Both the position numbers and the translations under genes were made by a program. This document shows, piece by piece, positions 40,995 through 50,500 of a DNA stretch of 64,000 bases (its first letter is position 1; each line of letters begins with the position of its first letter). This DNA comes from Streptomyces beigongshangae. Its GTDB lineage: Bacteria > Actinomycetota > Actinomycetes > Streptomycetales > Streptomycetaceae. The stretch covers positions 62,001 to 126,000 of the forward strand of contig NZ_JAHKJW010000020.1 of NCBI RefSeq assembly GCF_019710745.1. The letters are read 5' to 3'. Under the pieces are notes generated by a model. That model saw only the letters and a program-made list of their open reading frames with translations. It had not been told where the DNA came from and searched no databases.

Positions 40995-41858
40995 ATGGCC
41001 CTCATCGCCATCGCCGCGGACAAAGGCTCCCCCGGCGTCACCACGACGGCCGTCGCGCTCGCCGCGGTCTGGCCGCGCCGTACGCTGCTCGCCGAGACCG
41101 ACCCGGCCGGCGGCGACCTCGTGTACCGCAGCGCCGCCGCGCACGGCGGACCGCTGAACCCCAACACCGGCATGCTCTCCATCGCCGCCACCGCCCGCCG
41201 CGGCCTCGTACCGGACCAACTGTGGGACCACGTACAGCCGTTGAGCGGCGGTCTCGAAGTGCTCGTCGGGCTCGGGAGCGCCGAGCAGGCGGCCGGGCTC
41301 GCGGGGCTGTGGCCCACCCTCGGCCGGGCCTTCGCGCAGCTCGCCGACTCCGAGCACGCGCCCGCCGACGTCATGGCGGACTGCGGCCGGATCAGCGGGG
41401 ACACCCCGGCCGTCGAGATGTTCGCGCAGGCCGCGCTCGTCCTCCTCGTGGCGCGCACCGCGCCGGAGTCCATCGCGCGCGTACGCGACCGGGCCGCCGC
41501 GCTCACCACCAAGCTGCACGGCGGGCCGCGGGGCGCCGCCGCACCGGGCACGCCCTTCGTCGGGGTCGTCCTCATCGCCGACCCGGGCGACTCCGCCAAG
41601 ATCGTCCGCCAGGTCGACGACATGCTGACGGCCGCGCGGACCGGTGCCCGCGTCGTCGGCACGATCGCCGAGGACCCCGCGGGCGCCGACCAGCTCGCGG
41701 GCCGCAGGCGCGGACGGCTCGACAAGTCGCTGCTCATCCGCTCGGCACGCAAGGTGACCGCGGACCTCCACCAGCAGTTCGGCGCGGCCTGGTCCGTACC
41801 GGCCGGCGGCCCGGACGGCGTTCCGCACGGCGCGCGCCCCGCCGGAGCCGGCCGATGA
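40995..41858 (+). CDS. TadZ/CpaE-like ParA-type ATPase
   Basis: 287 residues. A deviant Walker A (KGSPGVTTTAVALA, residues 10-23) and ETDPAGGDL match the MinD/ParA-type fold of TadZ/CpaE, which places the pilus machine at a site in the cell. The atypical motif keeps Lys at the first position but has VTTT instead of GKTT. The stop overlaps the next start (ATGA). Confidence 0.85.
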   Translation: MALIAIAADKGSPGVTTTAVALAAVWPRRTLLAETDPAGGDLVYRSAAAHGGPLNPNTGMLSIAATARRGLVPDQLWDHVQPLSGGLEVLVGLGSAEQAAGLAGLWPTLGRAFAQLADSEHAPADVMADCGRISGDTPAVEMFAQAALVLLVARTAPESIARVRDRAAALTTKLHGGPRGAAAPGTPFVGVVLIADPGDSAKIVRQVDDMLTAARTGARVVGTIAEDPAGADQLAGRRRGRLDKSLLIRSARKVTADLHQQFGAAWSVPAGGPDGVPHGARPAGAGR

Positions 41859-43168
41859 CCGTCGTCGACCACCAGCTGGTCAAGCGGTTCCGGCAGGAGG
41901 CCGGTGACCGCATCGCCGAGCAGCGCCGCCTCGACCAGGTCTCCGGCGTCACCCCGATGACCAACGAGGACGAGCGGCAGTACGCGCGCGCCGTCATCGC
42001 CCAGATCCTGGAGGACCACGCCCGCACGGAGATCACCTCCGGCCGTACGCCGCTGGACGCCGAGACCGAGGAGCAGTACGCGGCCGCCGTGCACGCCGCG
42101 CTCTTCGGAGTGGGCAGGCTCCAGCCGCTCCTGGACGACCCCGAGGTCGAGAACATCGACATCAACGGGTACGACCAGGTCTTCGTCGGCTACGCGAACG
42201 GCGAGGAGGTCAGGGGCGATCCGGTCGCCGAGACCGACGAGGAGCTCATCGAGCTGATCCAGATCCTCGGCGCGTACTCGGGCCTGTCCTCCCGGCCCTT
42301 CGACTCCGCGAACCCGCAGCTCGACCTGCGGCTGCCGGACGGTTCGCGCCTGTCCGCCGTCATGGACGTGACCCGCAGGCCCGCGCTGTCCATCCGCCGC
42401 GCGCGCATGGGCAAGGTCTTCATGTCCGACCTCGTCGGCAACGGCACGCTCACACCGGAGGTCGGGCACTTCCTGGCCTGCGCGGTCCGGGCCCGCAAGA
42501 ACATCATGATCGCGGGTGCCACCAACGCCGGCAAGACGACGCTCCTGCGCGCGCTCGCCAACGAGATACCGCCGCACGAACGCCTCATCACCGTCGAACG
42601 CGCCCTGGAACTGGGCCTGGACACCTTCGCCGACCTGCACCCGAACGTCGTGGCGTTCGAGGAGCGGCTGCCCAACTCCGAGGGCCAGGGCACCATCTCG
42701 ATGGCGGAACTGGTGCGGCGGTCACTCCGTATGAACCCCTCGCGCGTCATCGTCGGCGAGGTCCTCGGCGACGAGATCGTGACCATGCTGAACGCGATGT
42801 CGCAGGGCAACGACGGCTCGCTCTCCACGATCCACGCCAACAGCTCCAGCGAGGTCTTCAACCGCATCTCCACGTACGCGCTCCAGGCCGCCGAGCGGCT
42901 GCCCATCGAGGCCAGCCAGATGCTCGTCGCGGGCGCGGTGAACTTCGTCGTCTTCATCCAGCGGCGCAACGACTACCAGACGGGCGGCCGGCTCCAGCGC
43001 ATGGTCACCTCGATCCGCGAGGTCAACGGCGTCGACGGGCGCGTCCTGTCCAGCGAGGTGTTCGCCGAGACTCCGGACGGCCGGGTCGTGCCGCACGCGC
43101 CCATCGCCTGCCTCGAAGACCTGGTCCAGCACGGCTACCGCCTGCCCGGCGGCGGGAACTGGGGGTGA
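41855..43168 (+). CDS. TadA/CpaF pilus assembly ATPase
   Basis: 437 residues from ATG 41855. Secretion-ATPase family GspE/VirB11: IDINGYDQVFVGY N-domain, Walker A GATNAGKTTLLRALANE at about residue 218, the Asp box with ITVERALELGLD, Walker B RMNPSRVIVGEVLGDE and the His box GSLSTIHANS. It powers pilin assembly from the cytoplasmic face. Partners are the TadB and TadC membrane proteins immediately downstream. Confidence 0.95.
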   Translation: MTVVDHQLVKRFRQEAGDRIAEQRRLDQVSGVTPMTNEDERQYARAVIAQILEDHARTEITSGRTPLDAETEEQYAAAVHAALFGVGRLQPLLDDPEVENIDINGYDQVFVGYANGEEVRGDPVAETDEELIELIQILGAYSGLSSRPFDSANPQLDLRLPDGSRLSAVMDVTRRPALSIRRARMGKVFMSDLVGNGTLTPEVGHFLACAVRARKNIMIAGATNAGKTTLLRALANEIPPHERLITVERALELGLDTFADLHPNVVAFEERLPNSEGQGTISMAELVRRSLRMNPSRVIVGEVLGDEIVTMLNAMSQGNDGSLSTIHANSSSEVFNRISTYALQAAERLPIEASQMLVAGAVNFVVFIQRRNDYQTGGRLQRMVTSIREVNGVDGRVLSSEVFAETPDGRVVPHAPIACLEDLVQHGYRLPGGGNWG

Positions 43169-43175
43169 ACCGACC

Positions 43176-44291
43176 ATGACGCACCGACCAGGCATGACAC
43201 CGGCCGCACTCGACTCACCGGCCGCACTCGACTCGCTGGCCGCACTCGACTCGCCCGGCTCGCTGGGCTCGATGGGCGGACTGTTCTCCACGACGGTCCT
43301 GTACGCGCTCGCGTGCGGTGTGGCGGTGGGCGGCGGCCTCGCCCTGCTCGCCGTCGCGGTCCGCGGCCTGCCCGCCAAGCCCGAGCACGAGAAGCGGAAG
43401 GCGAGCGAACGCGCCTTTGAACTCGCACGGTTCGCCGGGCGCCGCGGTTCGATCGCCGCCGGCGCCGGCATCGTCGTCCTGCTGCTCACCCGGTGGGCCG
43501 TCGCCGGTCTCGCGACCGCCGTCCTCGTCTTCTTCTGGGACAAGCTCTTCGGCGGCGCCTCCGAGGAGAAGGCCGCCATGCGCCGTGTGGAGGCCCTCGC
43601 GTCCTGGACGGAATCGCTGCGCGACACCATCGCGGGCGCGGTCGGCCTGGAGCAGGCCATCCCCGCCTCCGCCCGCGCCGCGGCGCCCGTCCTGCGCCCG
43701 CACCTCGACGCGCTCGTCGACCGGCTGCGCTCGCGCACGCCGCTGCCCGACGCCCTCCAGCAGCTCGCCGACGAGATCGACGACGCGTCCGCCGACATCA
43801 TCGTGGCCGCGCTGATCCTCAACGCGCGCCTGCGCGGCCCGGGGTTGCGCCAGGTCCTGGGCGCGCTCGCCAAGTCGGCCCGTGAGGAGGTCGACATGCG
43901 CCAGCGCGTCATGGCCCAGCGCGCCTCGACCCGCCGCTCGGTGCAGATCGTCGTCGCCGTGTCGATCGCCTTCGTGCTCGGCCTGTCCGTCTTCAACCGG
44001 GAGTTCGTCGAGCCGTACGGGACGGCCGTCGGACAGCTCGTGCTCGCCTGCGTCTGCGGCCTGTTCGCCCTCGGCTTCTGGTGGCTGCGCAAGCTGTCGG
44101 TCATCGAGACGCCGGAGCGGTTCCTGGTGCGGGACGAGGCGGCGGTCCGGTTCGTCCGCCCCCGCACGCCGTCGATGTCCCGGCCGCGGTCGCCTGCCCA
44201 GGCGCAGTCGCCCTCCCCGGCGCAGCAGCCGCCGTCGCAGGCGCAGCCGCCGCCCTCGCAGTCGCTGCCGGATGAGGGGGTACGCCGATGA
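43176..44291 (+). CDS. TadB-type membrane platform protein
   Basis: 371 residues. N-terminal AALDS repeats, three to four membrane helices (TTVLYALACGVAVGGGLALLAVAV, GIVVLLLTRWAVAGLATAVLVFFW, QIVVAVSIAFVLGLSVF, LVLACVCGLFALGFWWL) and a T2SSF core (RVEALASWTESLRDTIAGAVGLEQAI). Ends in a Gln/Pro/Ser-rich tail. With TadC it forms the inner-membrane platform that TadA engages. The stop overlaps the TadC start. Confidence 0.9.
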   Translation: MTHRPGMTPAALDSPAALDSLAALDSPGSLGSMGGLFSTTVLYALACGVAVGGGLALLAVAVRGLPAKPEHEKRKASERAFELARFAGRRGSIAAGAGIVVLLLTRWAVAGLATAVLVFFWDKLFGGASEEKAAMRRVEALASWTESLRDTIAGAVGLEQAIPASARAAAPVLRPHLDALVDRLRSRTPLPDALQQLADEIDDASADIIVAALILNARLRGPGLRQVLGALAKSAREEVDMRQRVMAQRASTRRSVQIVVAVSIAFVLGLSVFNREFVEPYGTAVGQLVLACVCGLFALGFWWLRKLSVIETPERFLVRDEAAVRFVRPRTPSMSRPRSPAQAQSPSPAQQPPSQAQPPPSQSLPDEGVRR

Positions 44292-45217
44292 GTTCGACCC
44301 TGACCCTGCCCGTCCTGGTCGGCGCCGTGCTGGGCCTCGGCGTCTACGCCCTGGTCCGGGCCCTGGTGCCGACCAGGCGCAGCGCGGTCTCCCAGGTCGC
44401 CCGCATCGACGCGATGCGGGCGCGGGGGGCGGCGTACGAGTCCGCGCACCGCCCCTCCGACGACGGAGGGCGGCTCGGCGGCGTACGGGCCCGGGTGGGC
44501 CGGCGCGTCGCCGAGTTCTACCTGCAGCAGGGCTGGGAACAGCACTCGCTGCGGGCGGACCTGTCGGTGCTCGACCGGAGCTGGGAGAACTTCCTCGCGA
44601 CGAAGGCGCTGCTGGGGGTCGCGGGACTGTTCTTCGGGCCGTTCCTGTTCGCGGTGGTCTGGACGCTCGGCTTCAACGACAGCCCCGCCGTCCCGGTCTG
44701 GCTCGCCCTGCTCTGCGCGCTCGTCTTCTTCTTCCTGCCCGACCTGGAGGTCCGGCGGGACGCGGCCGAGAAGCGGCGGGACCTGCGGCGCGTGATCGGC
44801 GCGTACCTGGACCTGGTGTCGATGAGCCTGGCGGGCGGCCGCGGTCTCCCGGAGGCCCTGATGGCGGCCGCCGAGGTCTCCGACGGCTGGGCCACGCAGC
44901 GCATCCGCAACGCGCTCGCGGACGCCCGGATCACCGGCATCAGCCAGTGGCAGGCGCTCGGTTCGCTGGGGGAGGAGATCGGGGTCGACGAGCTGAAGGA
45001 CCTGTCGGCCTCCCTGGCGCTCGTCGCGGACGACGGCGCGAAGGTGCGCGAGTCGCTCGCCTCCCGCGCCGAGACGATGCGGCACCGCGAACTCGCCGAG
45101 ATCGAGGGCAGCGCCGGTGAGAAGTCGCAGTCGATGCTCGTGGCGCAGCTGCTGCTCTGCGCCGGTTTCCTGGTCTTCCTGATCTTCCCGGCGGCGATGC
45201 GCGTGTTCCAGGTCTGA
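44288..45217 (+). CDS. TadC-type membrane platform protein
   Basis: 309 residues, ATGA overlap with tadB. T2SSF domain: RVIGAYLDLVSMSLAGGRGLPEALMAAAEVSD and LVADDGAKVRESLASRAETMRHRELAEIEG, with membrane helices at the start, at about 105-150 and at the C-terminus (LLLCAGFLVFLIFPAAMRVF). Partner of TadB. Confidence 0.92.
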   Translation: MSSTLTLPVLVGAVLGLGVYALVRALVPTRRSAVSQVARIDAMRARGAAYESAHRPSDDGGRLGGVRARVGRRVAEFYLQQGWEQHSLRADLSVLDRSWENFLATKALLGVAGLFFGPFLFAVVWTLGFNDSPAVPVWLALLCALVFFFLPDLEVRRDAAEKRRDLRRVIGAYLDLVSMSLAGGRGLPEALMAAAEVSDGWATQRIRNALADARITGISQWQALGSLGEEIGVDELKDLSASLALVADDGAKVRESLASRAETMRHRELAEIEGSAGEKSQSMLVAQLLLCAGFLVFLIFPAAMRVFQV

Positions 45218-45243
45218 GCCCGACAACCGACAACTGCTTCTGC

Positions 45244-45298
45244 GAACTGCCCTGAACTGCCCTGAACTGTCCTGAACTGCCCTGACCTGAACTGTCTC
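45244..45298. repeat. 10-bp tandem repeat between tadC and the pilin gene
   Basis: Four units of GAACTGCCCT (one with GTCCT) followed by partial units occupy the gap between tadC and the pilin gene, ending near the GAGAGGACG ribosome site. Pilin expression usually far exceeds that of the machine, so this leader may matter. Confidence 0.8.
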
Positions 45299-45314
45299 GA
45301 GAGGACGACTCACC

Positions 45315-45566
45315 ATGAACGGACGGAACTGCAGCACCGGGATCCCGGGGGTGGACTTCCTGATCACCTTCCTCCAGGGGAGGGTGCAGCGCGCCCGCTC
45401 CGGCGAACTCGACCGCGGTGCGTCCGCGGTGGAGTGGGTCATCATCTCGGCGGTCGTCGTGGCGATCGTCGGCGTGGTCGCCGCGATCATCAACGCCGCG
45501 CTCAGCGACGGCGCCAACAAGGTCGGCGACTGCATCAAGGGCGCGGACGCGGGCAGCACCTGCTGA
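45315..45566 (+). CDS. Flp-type pilin
   Basis: 83 residues. Short leader with RARSGELDRGASAVEWVIIS: the prepilin cleavage site is Gly-Ala with Glu five residues in (GASAVEW), followed by a hydrophobic helix (VVVAIVGVVAAIINAALS). Two Cys near the end (GDCIKGADAGSTC). Longer than most Flp pilins (about 55-60) and related to the TadE-like pilins found in streptomycete Tad loci. The processing enzyme is encoded at 50636. Confidence 0.85.
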   Translation: MNGRNCSTGIPGVDFLITFLQGRVQRARSGELDRGASAVEWVIISAVVVAIVGVVAAIINAALSDGANKVGDCIKGADAGSTC

Positions 45567-45634
45567 TCCGGTCCCTGTCACCTGTCGGCAGATTCCGAAG
45601 CCGTCCTTTCCCTCTCTCGCGCACGGGGGTGCCG

Positions 45635-46078
45635 GTGAGCGTACGACGCTGGGTACGCCGCAGGGCGGAGGCCGCCTCCGCCCGCGGCGACTCCGGCATG
45701 ACCGCGATCGAGTTCGTGCTGCTCACGCCCGTCCTCTTCTTCATGATCTTCGCGACGGTGCAGTTCGCGCTGTACTTCTTCGCCGACCACGTGGCCCAGG
45801 CGGCGGCCCAGGCCGGTGCCCGCGAGGCCCGCGCCACGGCCGACGAGTCCCCGGGCACATGGCGCGGCGAGGCGCGGGACGTCGTGGACAGCTACATCGC
45901 GCAGCTGGGACCGCAGTTGGTGCTCGGACCGGACGTGAAGCTGGTCCAGCCGGACCAGAACACGGTCGGGGTGGAGATCACGGCGAAGGTGCCGTCGGTG
46001 TTCCCGGGACTGGACCTGACCGTGCACGCGCGGTCGGTGGGGCCCGTGGAACGGTTCGTCGAGGAGGGCGAGAACTAG
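45635..46078 (+). CDS. TadE-family pseudopilin
   Basis: 147 residues from GTG 45635, five bases after ACGGGGG. After a basic leader (VRRWVRRRAEAASARGD) comes SGMTAIEFVLLTPVLFFMIFATVQFALYFFADHVAQAAAQAGA, the TadE signature with a Glu in the pilin-like helix, and a beta-rich outer domain. The next gene starts one base after its stop. Confidence 0.9.
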   Translation: MSVRRWVRRRAEAASARGDSGMTAIEFVLLTPVLFFMIFATVQFALYFFADHVAQAAAQAGAREARATADESPGTWRGEARDVVDSYIAQLGPQLVLGPDVKLVQPDQNTVGVEITAKVPSVFPGLDLTVHARSVGPVERFVEEGEN

Positions 46079-46552
46079 ATGCGCCCAGGTGTACGTGACG
46101 CCGTGCGTGTGTGTATGCGTGTGCGTGACGCCGTGCGTGTGCGTGACGCCGTGCGCGCGGCGGGCGACCGGGGGCTGTCCACGGTCGAGGTGGTGATCCT
46201 CGCCCCGGTGATGATCCTCTTCATCCTGGTGCTGGTGGCCTTCGGGCAACTCGTGGACGGACGCGGGGCGATCGACGGGGCCGCCCGGGACGCGGCCCGC
46301 TCCGGCTCGCTGCAACGGGACGAGGGGTCGGCGATGGCGGAGGCGCAGAAGGCCGCGGACGCCGACCTGGCGGACGTCTGCTCCGGCCCGGTGACGGTGA
46401 ACAAGACGAGTGCGGGCTTCGAGGACGCCGACCTCTTCACCGTGGAGGTCAGCTGCCGGGTACGGGGCCTGGCGATCCTCGGCCTGGACGTGCCGACCCG
46501 TCTGACCGCGTCGTTCACGTCACCGCTGGACCCCTTCAAGAGGAAGGCGTGA
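46079..46552 (+). CDS. TadE-family pseudopilin with repetitive leader
   Basis: 157 residues. The first 27 residues are built from VRDAVR units encoded by CGTGACGCCGTGCGTGTG-like repeats. The pilin-like helix is LSTVEVVILAPVMILFILVLVAFGQLVDGRGAIDGAARDAAR, with the TadE Glu in place. An outer domain has two Cys (DVCSG, VSCRV). The true start might be a later GTG within the repeat. Stop overlaps the next start (GTGA). Confidence 0.86.
   Translation: MRPGVRDAVRVCMRVRDAVRVRDAVRAAGDRGLSTVEVVILAPVMILFILVLVAFGQLVDGRGAIDGAARDAARSGSLQRDEGSAMAEAQKAADADLADVCSGPVTVNKTSAGFEDADLFTVEVSCRVRGLAILGLDVPTRLTASFTSPLDPFKRKA
46085..46160. repeat. 18-bp tandem repeat at the start of the second tadE-like gene
   Basis: Three units of GTGCGTGACGCCGTGCGT type with a degenerate spacer, encoding VRDAVR. 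Each unit contains in-frame GTG codons, so the repeat multiplies possible start sites. Confidence 0.75.
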
Positions 46553-47040
46553 CGGCGGACGTGACAGAGCGCACGAAGAACAGGAAGAGCCTGCGCGGCG
46601 GGGTGGACGCGCGCCGCCTGCGGCTCGACGACCGGGGGTCCGGCGCCGGCGCGGTGATCATCTTCGCGCTGGTGTTCCTGTCCCTGTCGGCCTTCGTCAT
46701 CGACGGCGGACTGTCCATCTCCAAGCGCGAGCGTGCCGCCGACATCGCGGAACAGGCCGCCCGTTACGCCGCCCAGGACGTGGACCTCGAAGAGCTGTAC
46801 CAGAACGAGGGCGGCGGCGCCCCGATCCTCTTCGAGAACTGCGGTGCCCGGGTGAAGGCGTTCGCCCAGGAGATGGGCATGACCGACGCAGACATAGCCG
46901 CCACGAACTGCGTCGCCGCGAACGCCGACCAGGTGGAGGTGGAGGTCCGGCTGACCTACTCCCCGGTCTTCACGGGCATGTTCTACGGCGGCGACGTGAC
47001 GGTCCGGGGCCGGGCGGTGGCGGAGAACGAGGTGGGCTGA
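46549..47040 (+). CDS. TadG-like pilus assembly protein
   Basis: 163 residues from GTG 46549. DDRGSGAGAVIIFALVFLSLSAFVIDGGLSISKRERAADIAEQAARYAA is the TadE/G-like N-terminal helix found in putative Flp pilus assembly TadG proteins (a shorter form without the large von Willebrand domain). Two Cys follow. Last gene of the pseudopilin run. Confidence 0.86.
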   Translation: MTADVTERTKNRKSLRGGVDARRLRLDDRGSGAGAVIIFALVFLSLSAFVIDGGLSISKRERAADIAEQAARYAAQDVDLEELYQNEGGGAPILFENCGARVKAFAQEMGMTDADIAATNCVAANADQVEVEVRLTYSPVFTGMFYGGDVTVRGRAVAENEVG

Positions 47041-47076
47041 CGAGGGTGGATCGGCGGGGTCTGCCGGCGGGGCGGT

Positions 47077-47397
47077 CTACTCGCCGCCCTTGTCCTCGCC
47101 CTTCACGCCCTCGGAGACCTGCTTCGCCAGGTCGTCGTCCAGCTTCTTGAACTCCCGGACGATCGCCTCGGACATCTGGGCCAGCGCGTCGAGCTGCTGG
47201 TTGATGTCCTCGCGGCCGTCCTCCCAGTTGGACTCGAAGTCCGCCAGCTTGTCGTAGACGCCGCCGTCGCCGATGTCGTCCCGGTAGGACTCGAAGAGCT
47301 TCTTGGTGTGGTTCATGCGCGTCTTGATGTCGCGCAGCCGGGAGCCGTAGTCCTCCAGGTCGCTCAACGGGAGCGCGAGGTCGGGTCTTCCGCCCAT
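47077..47397 (-). CDS. WXG-like protein, similar to the one at 32989
   Basis: 106 residues on the minus strand within the plus-strand Tad locus. Helix (LEDYGSRLRDIKTRMNHTKKLFESY) - turn - helix (LADFESNWEDGREDINQQLDALAQMSEAI, FKKLDDDLAKQVSEG). Shares the F-x-x-N-W-x-D motif and the (F)xxLDDDLxK ending with the protein at 32989-33288. ATG 47397 follows AGGAGGGGG. No toxin-like gene lies next to it, so its partner is elsewhere or it acts alone. Confidence 0.8.
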   Translation of the reverse strand: MGGRPDLALPLSDLEDYGSRLRDIKTRMNHTKKLFESYRDDIGDGGVYDKLADFESNWEDGREDINQQLDALAQMSEAIVREFKKLDDDLAKQVSEGVKGEDKGGE

Positions 47398-47588
47398 GCC
47401 GGGTCCCCCTCCTGATGGTCGGCGGCTTCTGCGTACGCGAGTCTACGACCGGGGCGGGCGGGCCGCCCCGAACCGGCTCTCCCGACTTCCCCGCCCTTCG
47501 ACACGCTCCATAAGATCTCAGTAGGCTCAGGACACCCCCGCCCCCGCTCCAGTCACCTCCTTCCCCACACGACATCAGGACATCCGCC

Positions 47589-50500
47589 ATGGCGCGACGT
47601 ACCACTCCCAACTCGCCGGGAAGCCCGCCGGGATCGCCGGGGGCACCGGGACCGCAGGGCCCGCCGGTTCCGCGGAACCGGACGCCGCAGCCCCTGCCCC
47701 GGCGCCGGCGCACGGTGGGGGACTTCGTCAAGGCGTTCCTCGCCCTCGTCGCGCTGCTCCTGCTGCTCGTCGGCGTGCCCGGGGCGCTCGCCACCCAGAT
47801 CGGCTGGCCGCTGCCCTCCGGGGCGCCGAAGGTGGAGTGGCTCCAGCAGGAGATCACCGTCGGCACGTTCGTCAACGTGCTGACCGTGGTCGTCTGGTTC
47901 GCCTGGGCCCAGTTCACCGCCTGCGTGCTCGTCGAGGTGAAGGCCGCGCTGTCGGGTGTCGGACTGCCGAACCGGGTGCCCGGCGCCGGCCCGAGCCAGC
48001 TGCTCGCGCGCCAGCTCGTCGCCGCGCTGCTGCTGGTCGGTGCGACCGCGGCGAGCTTCACGCCCGGTCTGTCGCAGCTCGGCCAGCAGCTGGAGGGGAA
48101 CCAGCGGCCGACCGCCGCCGCGGCGCAGCAGACCCCGGGCGGGCTGCTGGCGCAGCAGCAGGAACAGGCCGCCGCGAGCGCCGCCGCCCTGGCCGGGCAG
48201 GCCGCCGACGCCGCCGCGCACGCCCAGGGCGGGAGCGGGGCCCACGCGTCCGGGGACGCCACGAAGTTCTACCGGATCCAGCCCCCGGAGGGCCGCCACC
48301 ACGACTCCCTCTGGGAGGTCGCGGAGCGCCACCTCGGCGACGGGCGCCGGTACAAGGAGATCTACCGGCTCAACAAGGACCGTACGCAGCCCGACGGTTC
48401 GAAGCTCTCCGAGGCCAGCCTGATCAGACCGGGCTGGATCATGGAGATGCCCGGCGACGCCCGCGGCGGCGAACTCGTCGAGATGCCCGACGAGACCCCG
48501 GAGGTCTCGCCGGAGGTCCAGCGGCAGATCTCCGACTACGCGAGGACCGGCGACGCCCACCAGCAGGGCGGCGGACGGCAGGACGGGGGACGGCAGGACG
48601 GGGGACGGCAGGGTGACGGGTCCGGGTCCCCGGACCGCGACACCGCCCACATCAGCCTTCCCGCGCAGCGGCCCGCCCCCGATCAGGGCCACCAGCAGAA
48701 CCAGGGCCAGCGGGAGCACGCCGCGCCCCCGGCCGGTGAAGGCAGCGGGTTCGGGCTGCCCGAGGCGCTCCTCGGCGCGCCCCTCCTCGCCGCCGGGCTC
48801 CTCGCCGCCCTCGGCCGGCGCCGCCGCCAGGCGCTGTGGCAGTCCGCGCTCGGCGCGGTCGGCGGGCGCCGCGGCACGGAGCCGCCCACGCCCACCGGCG
48901 CCGCCGCCGACGCGCAGGACGCGCTCCTGGTGGGGGCCGACCCCGAGGGCGTACGGCTGCTGGACCGGTCGCTGCGCGGGCTCGCCGCGTCGCTCGCGGG
49001 CGAGTCGCGTCCGCTGCCGACCGTGTACGCGGCCTGGCTGAGCGGCAACGGCGACCTGCACCTCCAGCTGGCCCAGCCCGCGGGCAGGCCGCCCGCGCCC
49101 TGGCAGCTCGGGCAGGACCAGACGTTCTGGATGCTGGCCCGCGCCGACGCCGAGCGGTACGCGGACGTGGACACGGCCGCCCCCTACCCCGGCCTGGTCA
49201 GCCTCGGCACGATGGACGACTCGCGGCTGCTGCTCAACCTGGAGTCCGTGCCCGGCATCGTCTCGCTGAGCGGCCGCGAGCAGGACCGGGCCGGTGTCTT
49301 CGCCTCCGTCGCCGCCGAACTGGCCACCAACGGCTGGTCCGACCGCATGACGATCACCCTGGTCGGCTTCGGCGAGGACCTGACGCCGCTCGCGCCCAAC
49401 CGGCTGCGCCACCTCGACGGCATCGAGGCGCTCGTGGAGACCATGGAGGCCGAGACGCGGCAGCGGCGCGGCGCGCTCGGCGCCGCGGGGCAGGACTCGG
49501 TCCTCACCGGGCGCACCGGCCCGGCCCGGCACACCCGCTGGGCCCCGCACCTCGTGCTGCTGGCCGCCGAGCCGTCCGCCGAGGACGCCGTCAAGCTCGC
49601 CGAACTCGCCGCCGACGCGAGCAGGCTCGGCATCGGCTACCTCGTCGGCACCGGCTCGGGCGACCTGCCCGGCGCCGCCTGGGAGATGGAGGTCACCAGC
49701 GAGGGCAAGCTCCTCGCGCCGCTCCTCGGCCTCGAACTCGACGCGCAGCTCCTGCCGGTGTCCCAGCAGCGGGCCGTCGTCGAGCTGTTCACCGACGCCG
49801 ACCCCGGGCGCGACGACGACGGCCGTCCGGCCACCGCCCCGCCGTTCCTCGTCGACATCAGCGAGCAGGGGCGCCCCGCGGTGTACGCGCGGCTCGTCGG
49901 CCCGTACGAGATCATCGGCCTGGAGACACCGGACGGCGAGCGCAGCCCGCTGCTGCACGAGGCGCTCGCGCTGCTGCTCCTGCACCGCGAGGGGGTGCAC
50001 CCGCGGGTGCTGTCCTCCGCGCTGTGGCCGCGCGGTGTCACGGACGACGTCCGGGACGCGCTCGTCGAGCGGCTGCGCACCTGGCTCGGCACCGACCCGG
50101 ACGGCACACCGCGGCTCGCCCCCGACGCGACCGGGCGGCTCAAGCTCGCCAAGTCCGTCGTCTCCGACCTGGACGTGCTGCGCTCGCTCTACCACGAGGC
50201 CACCCAGGGCCGGGGGGCCGGCAGCCGTGCGGTGCGCGGCCGGCTGCTGACCGACGCGCTGGTCCTCGTCCGGGGGCCGCTGCTGGCCGAGCGGCCCGCC
50301 GGGCGCTACGGCTGGCTGACCCACGAGATCATCGACGCCCGGCTCCCGCTGCTGGTCGCGGACATCGGCCTCGCCCTGTCCGCGTTCCACCTGGAGAAGG
50401 ACCGGGCGGAGAAGGCGATGGAGGCGCTCGACGCGGCACTGGGCTCCGCGCCGGGCGACGAGCGGCTGTGGCACGAACTGCTGCGGGCCACGCACGCCAC

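Noticed and set aside
42722..45559. A 945-codon minus-strand frame opposite tadA, tadB and tadC
   Set aside because: Opposite to three genes with unmistakable family motifs; no family resemblance of its own.
47553..50495. A 980-codon minus-strand frame opposite the LysM-BTAD gene
   Set aside because: Shadow of the plus-strand gene, dominated by Gly, Arg, Val and Glu without domain signatures.
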